64,000 nucleotides of DNA from Nectonema munidae (taxonomy: Eukaryota; Nematomorpha; Nectonematoida; Nectonematidae), in the NCBI GenBank assembly GCA_030549495.1, contig JAUIRK010000728.1:310001-374000 (forward strand). The letters are read 5' to 3'. Positions 54,133 through 64,000 of the stretch are shown one piece after another (the stretch's first letter is position 1; every line of letters begins with the position of its first letter). Position numbers and translations under genes: made by a program. The notes under the pieces are model-generated. The model was given only the letters and a program-made list of their open reading frames with translations, was not told the DNA's origin and did not search any database.

Positions 54133-54160
<28 letters not shown>
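54133..54160. repeat. (TA)n microsatellite
   Basis: About 14 TA units at the 3' side of a minus-strand LINE C-terminal fragment. Confidence 0.9.
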
Positions 54161-54164
<4 letters not shown>

Positions 54165-54254
54165 CACATAAACATTCTTTAATTAATAAAAATATTATAT
54201 TTCCATTTACATAAATTTAAATCAAGTTGTACAGAAGCTTATACACAGAAGACT

Positions 54255-54506
54255 TTAACAATCAGCTTGCCTACATTCATAATTATAACTCGTCAATAAC
54301 AAACTCTTTAGCCCTTTTTTGAAAATAGATATGGATAAAAAAATTGAGTCATGTAAAAACCAAGACTTATTCCAAAGTTCGACTATTCTGTATTTAAGCG
54401 TTTGTTTACCGGTATTAAATATATCTTGGCAGCTACAATTCTTTATTCGTGTGGATAATTGGGTAAATTTAATAAGGATTTCTAAGTTTAAAGGAAAATA
54501 TTCCAC
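54255..54506 (-). mobile_element. LINE ORF2 C-terminal fragment
   Basis: The minus frame reads NTGKQTLKYRIVELWNKSWF and SISIFKKGLKSLLL, the RxxxxWNxLPxxVxxxxSxxxFKxxL ending of CR1/L2-like LINEs. Separate from the RT piece at 52506-53260, because the C-terminus lies upstream of it on the same strand. Confidence 0.5.
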
Positions 54507-54999
54507 TATGAGAATGCTGGGAGAGAGGCTTACTGAGAGCTATCTTAGGTGATGATGATGTAAAATAAAAAAAGTTCATTATTTGTTAAATTTCTCTGAA
54601 ATCTCAAAATTTTCATCAATTTTTATCCCATTTTCATAAAAAATATCTTAATTATTTTTACTTCCTTTGATAATGATATTTATTATTATGACCAATAATT
54701 TTTAGTAGATTTGCAATTCGAAAACAAGTCAAAGAATTATGCACGCTTAAAGCCACGTACTTTATATTCAATTTTGTTTACCAAAGAAACATATCTTTCA
54801 AACAGTTGACTACTGATTTTTCATTATTTCATTTTTAGACAATCTATCTCTGAGTTTGATCATGGTTAAAACCTTATCAGTGATCCAAGGCAGCTTTAAC
54901 TCATTTTGTCACAATTTACCATTTTCAAACTCGTTTCAATCTGGTATATATTTACTGTCAAAAACTCGACATCGTCTTAGTTAGTAAAATAAGATAAGA

Positions 55000-55590
55000 T
55001 ATATTACGATCTTAAAAATCAAATATCTTAGTTTCTCTGTGACACATTTCAGGCCGTGTTTGACATGTTTTTGTGACCTGAAGTCATCATCAAACATCAC
55101 AATTAATCACGCCAAATCCACAAAGATTCATCCTGACACAAACTTCCTCTCTCACAAATTTCTCATGGCAACATTTAAACTACTCCACAATCTGAAATTG
55201 AACAAGTTTATTAACATCCCACCAATCAGATCCAAAAACAAAAGACTTAAAAAGATATTTTATTCAACATCCTCTTCTCTATTCAATTCACTCCCAAGGC
55301 GAACCAGGAACATCGCATCAAGTTTCACTTTCAAACAAGACCTTTTTAATTACTATCTAAATGACTCCATCACTCCTTTCACCAGTTGATCCCTTCTCTC
55401 AATTTAAACTTATTTTTTATCTTAAATATGTTTTTATTTCGAATATATGTTAACTTTCTCTTCAACTATTCTCATATTTTTTGTTTTATATTTTTGTTTT
55501 TTAATTTTTTTAATCGAATGTAACAAGGTGTTTTTAAATAACTACAAAACGGATGTTTTGATTTAAATAAATTGAATTGAATTGAATTGA
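55000..55590 (+). mobile_element. LINE 3' end with (ATTGA)n tail
   Basis: The + frame ends KLLHNLKLNKFINIPPIRSK, then SSSLFNSLPRRTRNIASSFT and FKQDLFNYYLN with stop at 55387-55389, the C-terminus of a CR1/L2-like ORF2. A 3' UTR of about 180 bases ends in four ATTGA units (55571-55590), the short tandem tail typical of these LINEs. 5' truncated. Lies between RCAN and CK2 alpha. Confidence 0.7.
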
Positions 55591-55956
55591 TATCCCTCTA
55601 CCAGTCAGATCGATCTCATAGGAAATAAAAGATAGAACTATTCATTTATTAACTTAATTAGAATAGTTTTTTCAAATAAATATTGAATCAAATTATATTG
55701 TTATTTTATTTACGACCTCTCCTTCTTGAATTTCATTAGAATTATATTTAGTTTTTATAAAGTTTTGTTTAAGTAAATTAAAATTAAAATTTTTAAAATT
55801 TATTACTAAAATTTTATTTTATGAAAGAAAAAATAAAAAAATAAATTAAAAAAAGTAGAAATATTCAGTAATACATTTTTTATATTTATTTTTTTTAAAT
55901 TATTTTTTAATGATAGCTTAACTGATTTTTATTTACGTTATTTCTTTAAACTCAAA

Positions 55957-56078
55957 ATGAGTGCCGAAGACGTCAGTGAGTTAAAGCAGCAGAAGATGTT
56001 TGCAAGAACATATACATATGTAAATCTAGATAAACCCAGAGAATATTCAGATTATGAAAATTATCAAATTGAATGGGG
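55957..56078 (+). CDS. CSNK2A: CK2 alpha exon 1
   Basis: ATG at 55957 (context CTCAAAATGAG), 40 codons plus GG. Donor GGGG|GTATTT; the G codon is completed by A of exon 2. [14 protein letters not shown] matches the family's PREYWDYESHVVEW. Confidence 0.9.
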
Positions 56079-59000
56079 GTATTTATAAATTATTTATAAA
56101 TCCATAATCATCACATATTTTTTTTTTTATAAAATTTAATTTTTATATACAATTTTCATTTATTTTTAACGTTGTTTAAATTTTGCATATCAATTTGTAT
56201 ATTGAGTAAAATATATCTAAAAATTAATGCACTTGTTTTTTCAAGAATCATGAAAACAACAATAATAATTAGTAAAAAATTTACATTCATTCTTATTTAG
56301 AAAAGAAATATTCTAAAGTGCCTACAATATTTGATATTGAAATAGTAAAAATGAACTCAATTTATCCTAAGCTTTATTCACAATCTTGAATAGTGTGTTT
56401 ATATATAGCAGTAAATGTTATAGTAATTGATTACGACTTTGTCTTAGATGCGAATTTTTGTGTCCTACCTATCTTTTAATAATTATAACTCTAAAATTTG
56501 GGATTTATATATGTTTTTAAAATGACTTCAAAGATAAAATTATTGTTATGATAAAGTTTTTAATGCTATGATAACTATGTTCATGGCTCAAAATTTTCCC
56601 TTTTTCGAATTAAATTAACCCTTCCAGGCAGTGCCCGCGCTAAAGCAAAATTTCAATGGGGGCTGAAATGGGGCAAAGAAACACATTTGCAAAAAATTTA
56701 TTTCCTTTATTACTTTATATCCTATATTACTTTGCTGAAAAGCATGAAGTACTTCTGTATAAAAACCTATAGAAATCTCATATTATACATAGACATACAC
56801 CAGCATTTATATAAGATTATTGTGTACAATTTTTGCTTATTTATTTTTCCTTTAAAAAGTGCATGGGGCAAAATCAAAAATTTTAGGGGGGGGGGGGGGA
56901 GGGGCAAAGATTAATACAGGGGGGGGGGGCACGTGCCCCAAAATTATATAGGTAGCGCGGCACTGCTTCCAGGTCAAGTGTAACACCGCTGTCACAAGAA
57001 ATAAATATCGTCTGCTTTAAATATATTATTTTTCACAAAAGTTCAAAATTCTTGATTTCAAAGGGTTAAAGGAATGCCCACTCCATGTCCATGCCCCCTG
57101 AATGTTTGTCTCTGCTCTCTTACATATAGGATTAATTTAGAACTCAAAACGGGACAAGTTTCAATGCATTTGTATGTAATTTTATGTTGGTTGAAAGATT
57201 ATAAATGGAATAATATAAAAAAATATTTTAAGCACTTGATTAGATCTTCTGAAAGGCCTTGAATGAAGTCTGAATTGTTTGATATTTAGGATGGAGGTTT
57301 TTATTTTATGCGAGAAATGCGGTGAAATTGATTTTGTATTGAAATGGATCTAGTTTATGTGAAGGAAATTTTGTTCTAAAATAATTAACAAAAGTAGTCC
57401 AATGAGTATGAGTTCAATCATGATTAGTTTGAGAAGATTCTAGTTTAGTTTTTAAATTGGAGGAAGATTTGATATTTGCCTGAAAATGGGCAAAGTCAGA
57501 GGGTGTATTGAAAGAATGTCATTTAAAGTGTTTTCGTAACTATGATTAAGTCAATATGGGAGGAAACGATTTGTTGATGAATTTAAAGAGTCGGATCTCT
57601 GGAATTATCAGCTATATGAAGGTTCATCGAAAGAAGTTGAACATCGTGTGCGTTTTTTTGTAGTACCATAGAAGGGTTCGTAAATCCTAAACATTTGAAC
57701 ACATCACGTGGTATTGCTAGTTGGAAATAATATTGATTATCTTAGAAAAAAGATCTCCGTGACTACTATTGCCACATGAGTTCTGATGAAGTCTTTGTCC
57801 GGGTTACACCACGAGTAGGAAGGGAAGGCTGAGGCTCAAGGCTACTCCCTTAGCACCCGAAAATAACGTTTATTTTTTCTTCTTTGCAGAAGGATGATTC
57901 CTCTTCTTCTGAAAGGCCGGATTTTTAGGAGCTGCAGGAGTGGAGGAGAAATAGTTACCTTATGTTTATCCAAGAGTTGTGTAGCTGGGTGTAACTCTCC
58001 TTCCAAGTACGTTGAGAGGCATGTATGATATTGTGAGCATTCTTGTTAAGTATTGTACTATGCTTCGGTAAAAGAAGATGGGACTATTCCTTAATTATTA
58101 CAAAAATAATATAATTCAACCCTGATATCACTAGTATTTTCGCGTTGGCTGCCATCAATATTTGAATAGGAGTCAAAATCAAAAAATTTAGCGATATTTT
58201 TTAAAAGCAACTTAGCGGAAACTGAACAAAAAATTAGGGTTTATTATAAATACGATTATATAATGCTTAAAAGTATATAAATTCTGGTTGATATTGTTAA
58301 TATACTAACGCCTTTTCTTCTAGATCTAAAAAATTTAGCCAATAGTAAACAAAAATCAATATCTCAAAAAGTGATTATTTTTTCAAAACCAACGTAAATG
58401 TTTTTTTCTAATGATACCACACAATGCATAAACTCATTTAAATCTATAGGTTATGTGTTCTCAAAATAGTGGTGCTTGATTATTTATTTAGAAAGTTTTC
58501 AAAAAATGTTGATAATATGGGAATTAAAAAAATAAGTCTATAATTATACAATTCACATTCTTTGATTTTTCAAAACAGCAACTACCTTGCTAACTTTTCA
58601 TTAAATACAAGAGTATAAAAAGTAATAAGTACACAAATTTTAAAACCAAATTATTGAAATCAAAAGCCAATAATTTAAAACTAATTTTTTTTATAAAAAA
58701 AATAATTGAGCCTATTTATTGCTACAAACAATAAGCTTTCATATGATATGTATACATTTCTATAAAAAATAGAGACTACTGAACATTTTTGTCAATAAAA
58801 GGAACAATAATAATTTTTCAAAAGTATACATCATCATCTTATTATTATTGTGTATAGGTATTCATTACCTTATAAAACTGAATTTTTTTAGTCATTTTCA
58901 TTCAAATTTTACATAATAAGTGCGGACTATGTTCTTAACATGTTTGTAAAGTTTTATCCGAAATTTTTTTATAAGTATGTTTTTTCAAGTTTTTTGATTT

Positions 59001-62000
59001 TTAAATTTAAGTATATAATGGGTCTGGCAAACCGCGAAATCCATGTTGTTTCCCCCGTGGTCTTGTCAGACTACTGATATAAAGTACACGGTTATTGCAC
59101 TTACTTAAAATATTGAAATACATAAATGGCTTTTTTTTTTAAAGATATGGCTATACTTAGGAATCATAAATATTTTTGCTTAAAGATTTGAAGTTGAGGA
59201 GGTTTGAGTGAACAAGATATAGGATCTCGAAGGGAATTGGAATAGGCATCATTGCCTTATTTTATATACAGTTAAACCTCTTATATCGACCACTCTCTAA
59301 TTTGACCACCTCTTTAAATCGAACGATTTTTAGAAGTACGGTTTTTTTCTATATCGTTTTTGGTGTAATTGATGTTCTCCAATTCGACCACCTCTCTATT
59401 CCGTACACCGACCACTTAAAACTGTCTCAATTTATTGATTCAACCTCTTTAAAACAATCATCTTACAAATGGTGAGAGCAACAGAGTGAATAAAGAATGT
59501 TAGGAATGTGTGATAAATCATCAAAATCAAGTTTTGAATTTTTGTATGACAAACACATGCATATTTTTAATTGAAGTGATCGTATTGCATCACAAACACC
59601 CCTCTGTGCTCTACTTTTAGTTTTGCTCCGCTAAATTTACTTGGTTTTATCAACCTTTTTCTGGATTTAATTCTTTCATTAGTTACTGTTGATCTAGAAG
59701 CATTTGAATGTCATTTATTGTATTTTTGCCCTTGTATTTTTTGTATTTATTGTATTTTTTACCATTGTAAAAAAGATCGTATATAGTAAATAAAAATCAA
59801 TAAAACTGGCGATTTTCAATTGTGAAAATAAATTGTTGTGTTTTTGTCTCTAGGTAATCTAAGTAGTCGTTCACAATTAACGTAAACCTATTTTTGACAA
59901 ATTTTAACCTTCCTTCCCCCTCTCATGTCAACTGTTAGATTTATCATAACTTAACAAAATTGATTTATGTAAACTTTAGGACGCCCCTCCTCTCCCAGTC
60001 TTAGTTGACGTCAATTGTGAACGACCCCTTAGACGCGAATTTTTCTGGATGTACTACAGTATAATGTAATTTGTACAGTACTTACTGCATTAAAAATAAA
60101 GTACATTAGTTTTTATAGGTACATTTTTATTGCTTTGTGTAAAGATTTTAATTGATAAATGTATTACAAAAATTTGTTGATTACAATTTTAGATTTAAAA
60201 ATAATGAATTGTAAACGCAAAGAACGATCTTTGAAAGAAAAAGTTGAATTAATTAAAAGTAGCAGAGCCAAAAGTCAAAGACAACTTTCTGAAATTTTTA
60301 TTGTCGGCAAAACTAAAAAATTTTTATTGTCGGAAAACGGAAAGAATGTGTATATTGAATATTATGAAAATGATACAAACTCTAATAGAAAAAGAATTTT
60401 ATGTGCAAATGATAATGACTAAATAGATAGAGTTATTTGGTCATGGTTCCAAAAAGCTCGTTTAAATAACTTTAATGGTAGCTAAAAATTATGATTTAAG
60501 AGACTTTAAAGCTTCTAATGGTTGTCTATTCATGATCTGTACTCGCCATAATATTAAATTAGTAAAATTTGTGGAGAAAAAGCTAAATTGTTAATGAATG
60601 GAAAAGTAAAATACCAATGGAAAAAAAGACATTTATAACATGGATGAGTTTGGATTATTTTATCGGGCTTTGCCTGATAAAACCCTTACAGTAAAAGGTA
60701 CGGATTGCAAAGGAGGTAAAAGATCAAAGGAACGCTTGACTGGTTCATTATGTGTTAATATGCTTGGTGAATTCAAATGTGTTCTTGTGATTGGTAAAGC
60801 AGCTAAACCACGCTGTTTCCGACATTTGAATCCTGAAAGCTTATCAGTAGAATGGAAATATAATTCTAAAGCTTGGATGACAAGTAAAATGTTTGAAGAA
60901 TGGATAGTTAAATTTAACAAACGTATGGAAAAACAAAATCGTAAAGTTATCTTATTCCTACATAATGCTACTGCCCATGGAAAAGATTTGCCTAATTTGG
61001 GTAACATTAAAACAGTTTTCATTCCTGCAAATAGAACGCCCGTGCTTCAACCTTTAGATCAAGGTATTATTTTGCATATTAAAAGAAACTACAGAAAAAA
61101 ATTCCTACGTAGAATTTTGAATAAAATGGATGATGAAAAAACAGCTGCAAATTTAGTTAAAACAATTACAGTTGTGGGTGCATGTGAATGCCTTCATAAA
61201 TCCATTGAAGAATGTGAACAGTTCAATGATTTTAAAATGCTTTAAAAGATGCGGCTTTGATGAAGAATATGGCTCAAATGAAGTAAGCGATCACGAAGAT
61301 GTGGAATTACATAATCGTTTTGAACTTATTCTTCCAAGAAATAATATCGATGATTGTATTGACGTTGATAATGTTGCACCGGTTATAGAAGAGTTTCCTT
61401 CCGACTGGGAAGAAAGGTTTTTTACAAATCTTTTTAATAACAATCGTAGTTTAAGTTACGATGTTCAAACAGATGAGAAGGAAGCGGTAGAAAAACATGA
61501 AATTATGGAGAAAATAATCAAATCCAACGCAAAAAACATTCAAAAAGCGATTGATAAAGTTAATGATGTAAAACTATTTTGTTTAGAAAAAAATTTTGTA
61601 GAAATTTATCATCTTCTATCCATGGTTGAAGAAAAATTAGAAATAAAAAGAATACAAAGTGACTCTCTTTTGGTACAAAATAAATAACTTCCTTTTTGAA
61701 GAAAAACTGATGTTATTTTATTTATTATACTTAAAAATTTAATAAATTTTTTTGATATTCTATAACTCGACCACCTCTCTAATTCAACCAAATTTTTCAA
61801 GTCCCTTCAGTGGTCGATTTAAAGAATATAAAACTATAATAGATTACTCGATGCTTATAGATCAAAAATGTGGGTGGAATTTTTTTTCTAACAGGTTGAA
61901 TATGGCTGTGTTTGTTTCTTGGAGACTTGACTGCTATTGTAACGGTAAAAACGCATTGTCTCATTTAGAATTTAGGAGGAAAACAAATATCTTTAGTTTC

Positions 62001-64000
62001 AATGAAAGTTGGAATAGAGAATTTTAGAAAACGTAAAGCTGGACGAAGTGCTTCTGTTTCTAATGATGTTATTTTATATGGGGCGAAACCATTTTCTTAC
62101 GCCTACGAGTCAAGGAAGATGTTTCGTGTGCAAGAAAAATACAATAAAATGGTGTAATAAATAAACGCTTGCATGAAAAGTGCTTTCCTTTTCATCACAA
62201 ATGATCATCTTTTTTTGAATATTTTTTCCGTAGACGCCAACATTCCATTTTTGGAACATTTTATTTCTGTCTATTTTCTTAAAGCGAATACCTTCTAAAT
62301 TGAAACATAATATTAAGTGATTTTTTAGAAGTAGAATAATACTACTTTTTGAAAAAGGAATCTCAAGCAAAAGTTATAGTGGAGTTTAAAGCTCGCACCT
62401 ACTCAAATCAACATCGTCATCCTTTACTTTTGTGTATATCATGAAGTTTTCATGTATACTTTCTCAGCCTTATTCTTGTAAACAAGTTAACCTATTAATA
62501 ATGGAAATCTCTAAGTAATGAACACTTTTATTGAGTCCCTAGGATGTTGAATACCGATAGAGTTCGCTTCATTTTCTTCTCTTTTCTGTAGTTTAGTCTA
62601 GAATTTGAACCAAGGGAGCACAAAAATTAGTGTCCGAATATGAGATCACATAACAATCATAAGTTTTTTTCTTCTTATTGTATATGTCATATTCTATAGG
62701 TTATTTTTAGATAAAACTCTTTATGAATGCTGTTTCTAAGATAATATTGAAATTGGGTGTAATTAAATACATGTGGATATTGGAGTCATTATTTTGAATG
62801 TTTAAATTTATTATGCCCTTTTTACTTTCGTCTTTTTTCACTTTAAATTAGAATTAAAAAGGACGAAATTAAGGTGCGGATGGTATATGTGATTGATAAG
62901 AAGCTAGAGCTAGAAAATGCTTAAAATATTTTCCTTCAATTAATCTGTTTTAAATTTTAAATCATAACAAGCACAATCTCTGAACAAAAATATAACAATA
63001 CTTAAATGTCTTTTTTTAGTAGTTTGGAATTGTGTCTGGGAAGGTCTCTTATGAAATATCATAACTAACCAACTTTTTCTAATAACGTAGTTTTTTCATA
63101 AAATATCAATTTTAAAATCACACTGTTTCTTAATCTACATCATAACATTAAAAAAAGTGTATTATATTTTTTTCCTATATCATCGCAATTTTAGTGATCC
63201 CATTTTTACAGGGATAACTGAAATATCCATGCTTCTATGTCGTTCCATTTATTTGTTTTAAAATTGAGCGTGACTTATAAATGGGCTTAGTTTGTTCCAA
63301 TGATTTTTTTCATCAAGACACGCATGCATCTAGCGGTCTCCCAAGAAATTAAAATCTTTGTCTTTAAAATACTATTTCTAACTTCTCAATTTTGTAAATA
63401 TTTGGAAGTTTTTTTTGTTTTTAAAAAGTAAATTTTTTTTCAGAACACAAGATGGGTTTGAACTTATCCGAAAGCTTGGAAGAGGAAAATATTCTGAAGT
63501 TTTCGAAGGAGAAAGTTCAAACACAAATTTAGCCTATTCAAAATTTGTCATAAAAATTTTAAAAGTAAATATTTGTCTATTTCTATTCGCTTTGGATTTA
63601 ATCATTTTGAATACTAATAATAACACACATAGCCAGTCAAAAAGAAAAAAATTAAACGCGAAATCAAAATTCTTGAAAGTTTACGAGGTGGCGTGAACAT
63701 TGTATCACTCATCAATGTTGTCAAAGATCCCATCGTAACATTTTCTTAATTTTCTTCGCGCACGTTCTTTTCTTCATCCATTCTTTTCCATCCTTAAGAC
63801 CCGCACTCCAGCACTGATACTCGAATACATCAACAATACAGATTTCAAAGTATGCTGCTTGTATCATTTTTTAATCCCTTTACTTTCCAAAAAAGCCGTC
63901 TTTTCGGTTTTTTTGTTTTTCCGCCATTTTTATTTTTGAATTATTGAAACGACTAGTGTGGGATGAATTAACCCATTTACGGCCAATGTTCCTATTTTGG
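55957..64000 (+). CDS. CSNK2A: Casein kinase 2 alpha, 5' part (runs off window)
   Basis: Four exons are visible: 55957-56078, 63444-63564, 63633-63734, 63799-63849; the gene continues beyond 64000. Together they encode 132 residues from the start through the small lobe. In order: [20 protein letters not shown] and EWGTQD, the glycine loop [12 protein letters not shown] (52-63), the ATP lysine in FVIKILK (K78), the basic [14 protein letters not shown] cluster (82-95), and [14 protein letters not shown]. The enzyme is a constitutive Ser/Thr kinase working as an alpha2-beta2 complex in nucleus and cytosol. The sequence is much more diverged than usual for this kinase (for example [11 protein letters not shown] between the loop and the lysine strand), but every catalytic motif seen here is intact. 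Intron 1 is 7.4 kb and carries several transposons; introns 2-3 are only 64-68 bases. Confidence 0.93.
56619..57065. mobile_element. TTAA MITE interrupted by a hAT MITE
   Basis: The outer element is flanked by TTAA at 56615-56618 and 57066-57069. Its ends read CCCTTCCAGGTCAAG (left, after removing the insert) and, inverted, CCCTTTGAAATCAAG (right). It contains ATCGTCTGC, linking it to the GCAGACGAT family. Without the insert and its target duplication it is about 102 bp. Confidence 0.7.
56629..56965. mobile_element. hAT MITE with G-tracts
   Basis: Terminal inverted repeats CAGTGCCCGCGCTA / TAGCGCGGCACTG (one base different), 337 bp, with a perfect 8-bp target duplication CTTCCAGG at 56621-56628 and 56966-56973. 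Two long G runs (about 13 and 10) lie near the right end. Confidence 0.93.
57070..58490. other. Intron 1 of CK2 alpha, GC-richer unassigned part
   Basis: 57290-58080 is less AT-rich than usual. A minus-strand frame at 57870-58060 reads [20 protein letters not shown] and then, in another frame, [20 protein letters not shown] before a stop. It hints at an old coding insert of unknown family. No confident call. Confidence 0.25.
58492..58600 (-). mobile_element. LINE fragment, copy of 53095-53200
   Basis: Nearly identical over about 105 bases to the reverse transcriptase start of the LINE at 52506-53260 (shared TTTTCAAAAAATGTTGATAA and CAGCAACTACCTTGCTAAC). No more of the element is present. Confidence 0.8.
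59269..61836 (+). mobile_element. Tigger/pogo-type Tc1-mariner transposon, inactive
   Basis: Ends CAGTTAAACCTCTTATATCG (left) and inverted TAGTTTTATATTCTTTAAATCG (right), each with a nearby GACCACCTCTCTAAT subterminal repeat; TA flanks at 59267-59268 and 61837-61838. The internal transposase is on the + strand: CENP-B-like helix-turn-helix starting [20 protein letters not shown] (60204), a second DNA-binding part with [17 protein letters not shown] and DFKASNGCL (60421-60530), the DDE domain from [14 protein letters not shown] (60640) with FLHNATAH and LQPLDQGI, and an acidic C-terminus to 61687. The frame is broken near 60420-60640 and near 61245, and the second catalytic Asp (DNAxxH in the family) is His, so it is dead. 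It lies in CK2 alpha intron 1, same strand as the host. Confidence 0.85.
61840..62160 (+). mobile_element. PiggyBac C-terminal fragment
   Basis: The + frame reads [34 protein letters not shown] and then, in another frame, [20 protein letters not shown]. These match the WxxLfxxxlnxaxvNaWxly..LxFRRxva block of piggyBac, PGBD2/3-like. It starts directly at the right end of the Tigger, so the Tigger may have inserted into this piggyBac copy. Confidence 0.55.
62161..63443. other. End of CK2 alpha intron 1, nothing recognised
   Basis: AT-rich. A short open frame with [18 protein letters not shown] follows an ATTAG near 62850, but it has no family match and no clear donor. Confidence 0.5.
63444..63564 (+). 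CDS. CSNK2A: CK2 alpha exon 2
   Basis: Acceptor TTTTTTTTCAG|AACACA, donor TTAAAA|GTAAAT (phase 0). Encodes [20 protein letters not shown] and ends KFVIKILK with the ATP-binding lysine. Confidence 0.93.
63633..63734 (+). CDS. CSNK2A: CK2 alpha exon 3
   Basis: Acceptor CATAG|CCAGTC, donor CCCATC|GTAACA, 34 codons, phase 0. Encodes [20 protein letters not shown] followed by [14 protein letters not shown], the substrate-recognition basic cluster and helix C of CK2 alpha. Confidence 0.93.
63799..63849 (+). CDS. CSNK2A: CK2 alpha exon 4
   Basis: Acceptor CATCCTTAAG|ACCCGC, donor TTCAAA|GTATGC, 17 codons: [17 protein letters not shown], the hinge region (family RTPALVFEHVNNTDFK). The next exon lies outside the window. 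Confidence 0.93.
63972..64000. mobile_element. TTAA MITE, left end only (cut by window edge)
   Basis: TTAA|CCCATTTACGGCCAATG and TTCCTATTTTGG are identical or nearly so to the inverted right end of the MITE at 16265-16434. Confidence 0.6.

Noticed and set aside
57870-58060. Possible histone H2A-like C-terminus on the minus strand ([10 protein letters not shown], then a lysine-rich end)
   Set aside because: Needs a frame change, lacks the H2A docking and helix motifs upstream, and the preceding 400 bases are not coding.

Overview
The window is AT-rich eukaryotic DNA, almost certainly from an animal. It holds spliced genes whose introns have GT..AG ends and compatible phases, and a dense load of DNA transposons, LINEs, tRNA-derived SINEs and MITEs. 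Four host genes can be recognised: a synaptotagmin-like double-C2 gene (+, exons 6930-20803), a single-exon TBC1D22-type Rab-GAP (-, 38685-40070), a calcipressin/RCAN gene (+, exons 45707-51529), and the 5' part of casein kinase 2 alpha (+, exons from 55957, running off the right edge). All four are unusually divergent from their families, including CK2 alpha, which is normally very conserved. This points to a fast-evolving animal lineage. A parasite such as a myxozoan cnidarian would fit, but that is a guess and the sequence does not settle it.

Layout. 1-3.2 kb: a decayed ZMYM1-like hAT transposon (-) with a SINE at its 5' side. 3.2-6.9 kb: very AT-rich spacer, then a GC-richer promoter-like patch. 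6.9-20.8 kb: synaptotagmin-like gene. Its 8.4-kb intron holds a GST-like fragment, a hAT-type non-autonomous element, a 1.4-kb foldback element with a 72-bp perfect central palindrome, and a nearly complete but broken piggyBac (12566-14917). 20.8-38.6 kb: gene-poor repeats, including a possible solo LTR, LINE and piggyBac fragments, two ~150-bp tandem repeat families and TTAA-flanked MITEs. 38.7-40.1 kb: TBC1D22-like gene. 40.1-45.7 kb: spacer with SINEs and one unresolved small transcription-unit candidate (43.7-44.5 kb). 45.7-51.5 kb: RCAN. 51.6-55.6 kb: mobile-element-derived fragments and LINE pieces. 55.9 kb to the end: CK2 alpha. Its 7.4-kb first intron carries a hAT MITE nested in a TTAA MITE, a Tigger/pogo transposon and a piggyBac C-terminal fragment.

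The host genes form no operon and do not share one pathway. Three act in general signalling or membrane traffic: vesicle fusion or tethering for the C2 protein, Rab inactivation for the TBC protein, calcineurin control for RCAN, and constitutive Ser/Thr phosphorylation for CK2. The strongest novel signals are structural: the foldback element, the piggyBac family whose 5' non-coding arm is a tandem array also found at other loci, and the nested TTAA/hAT MITE.
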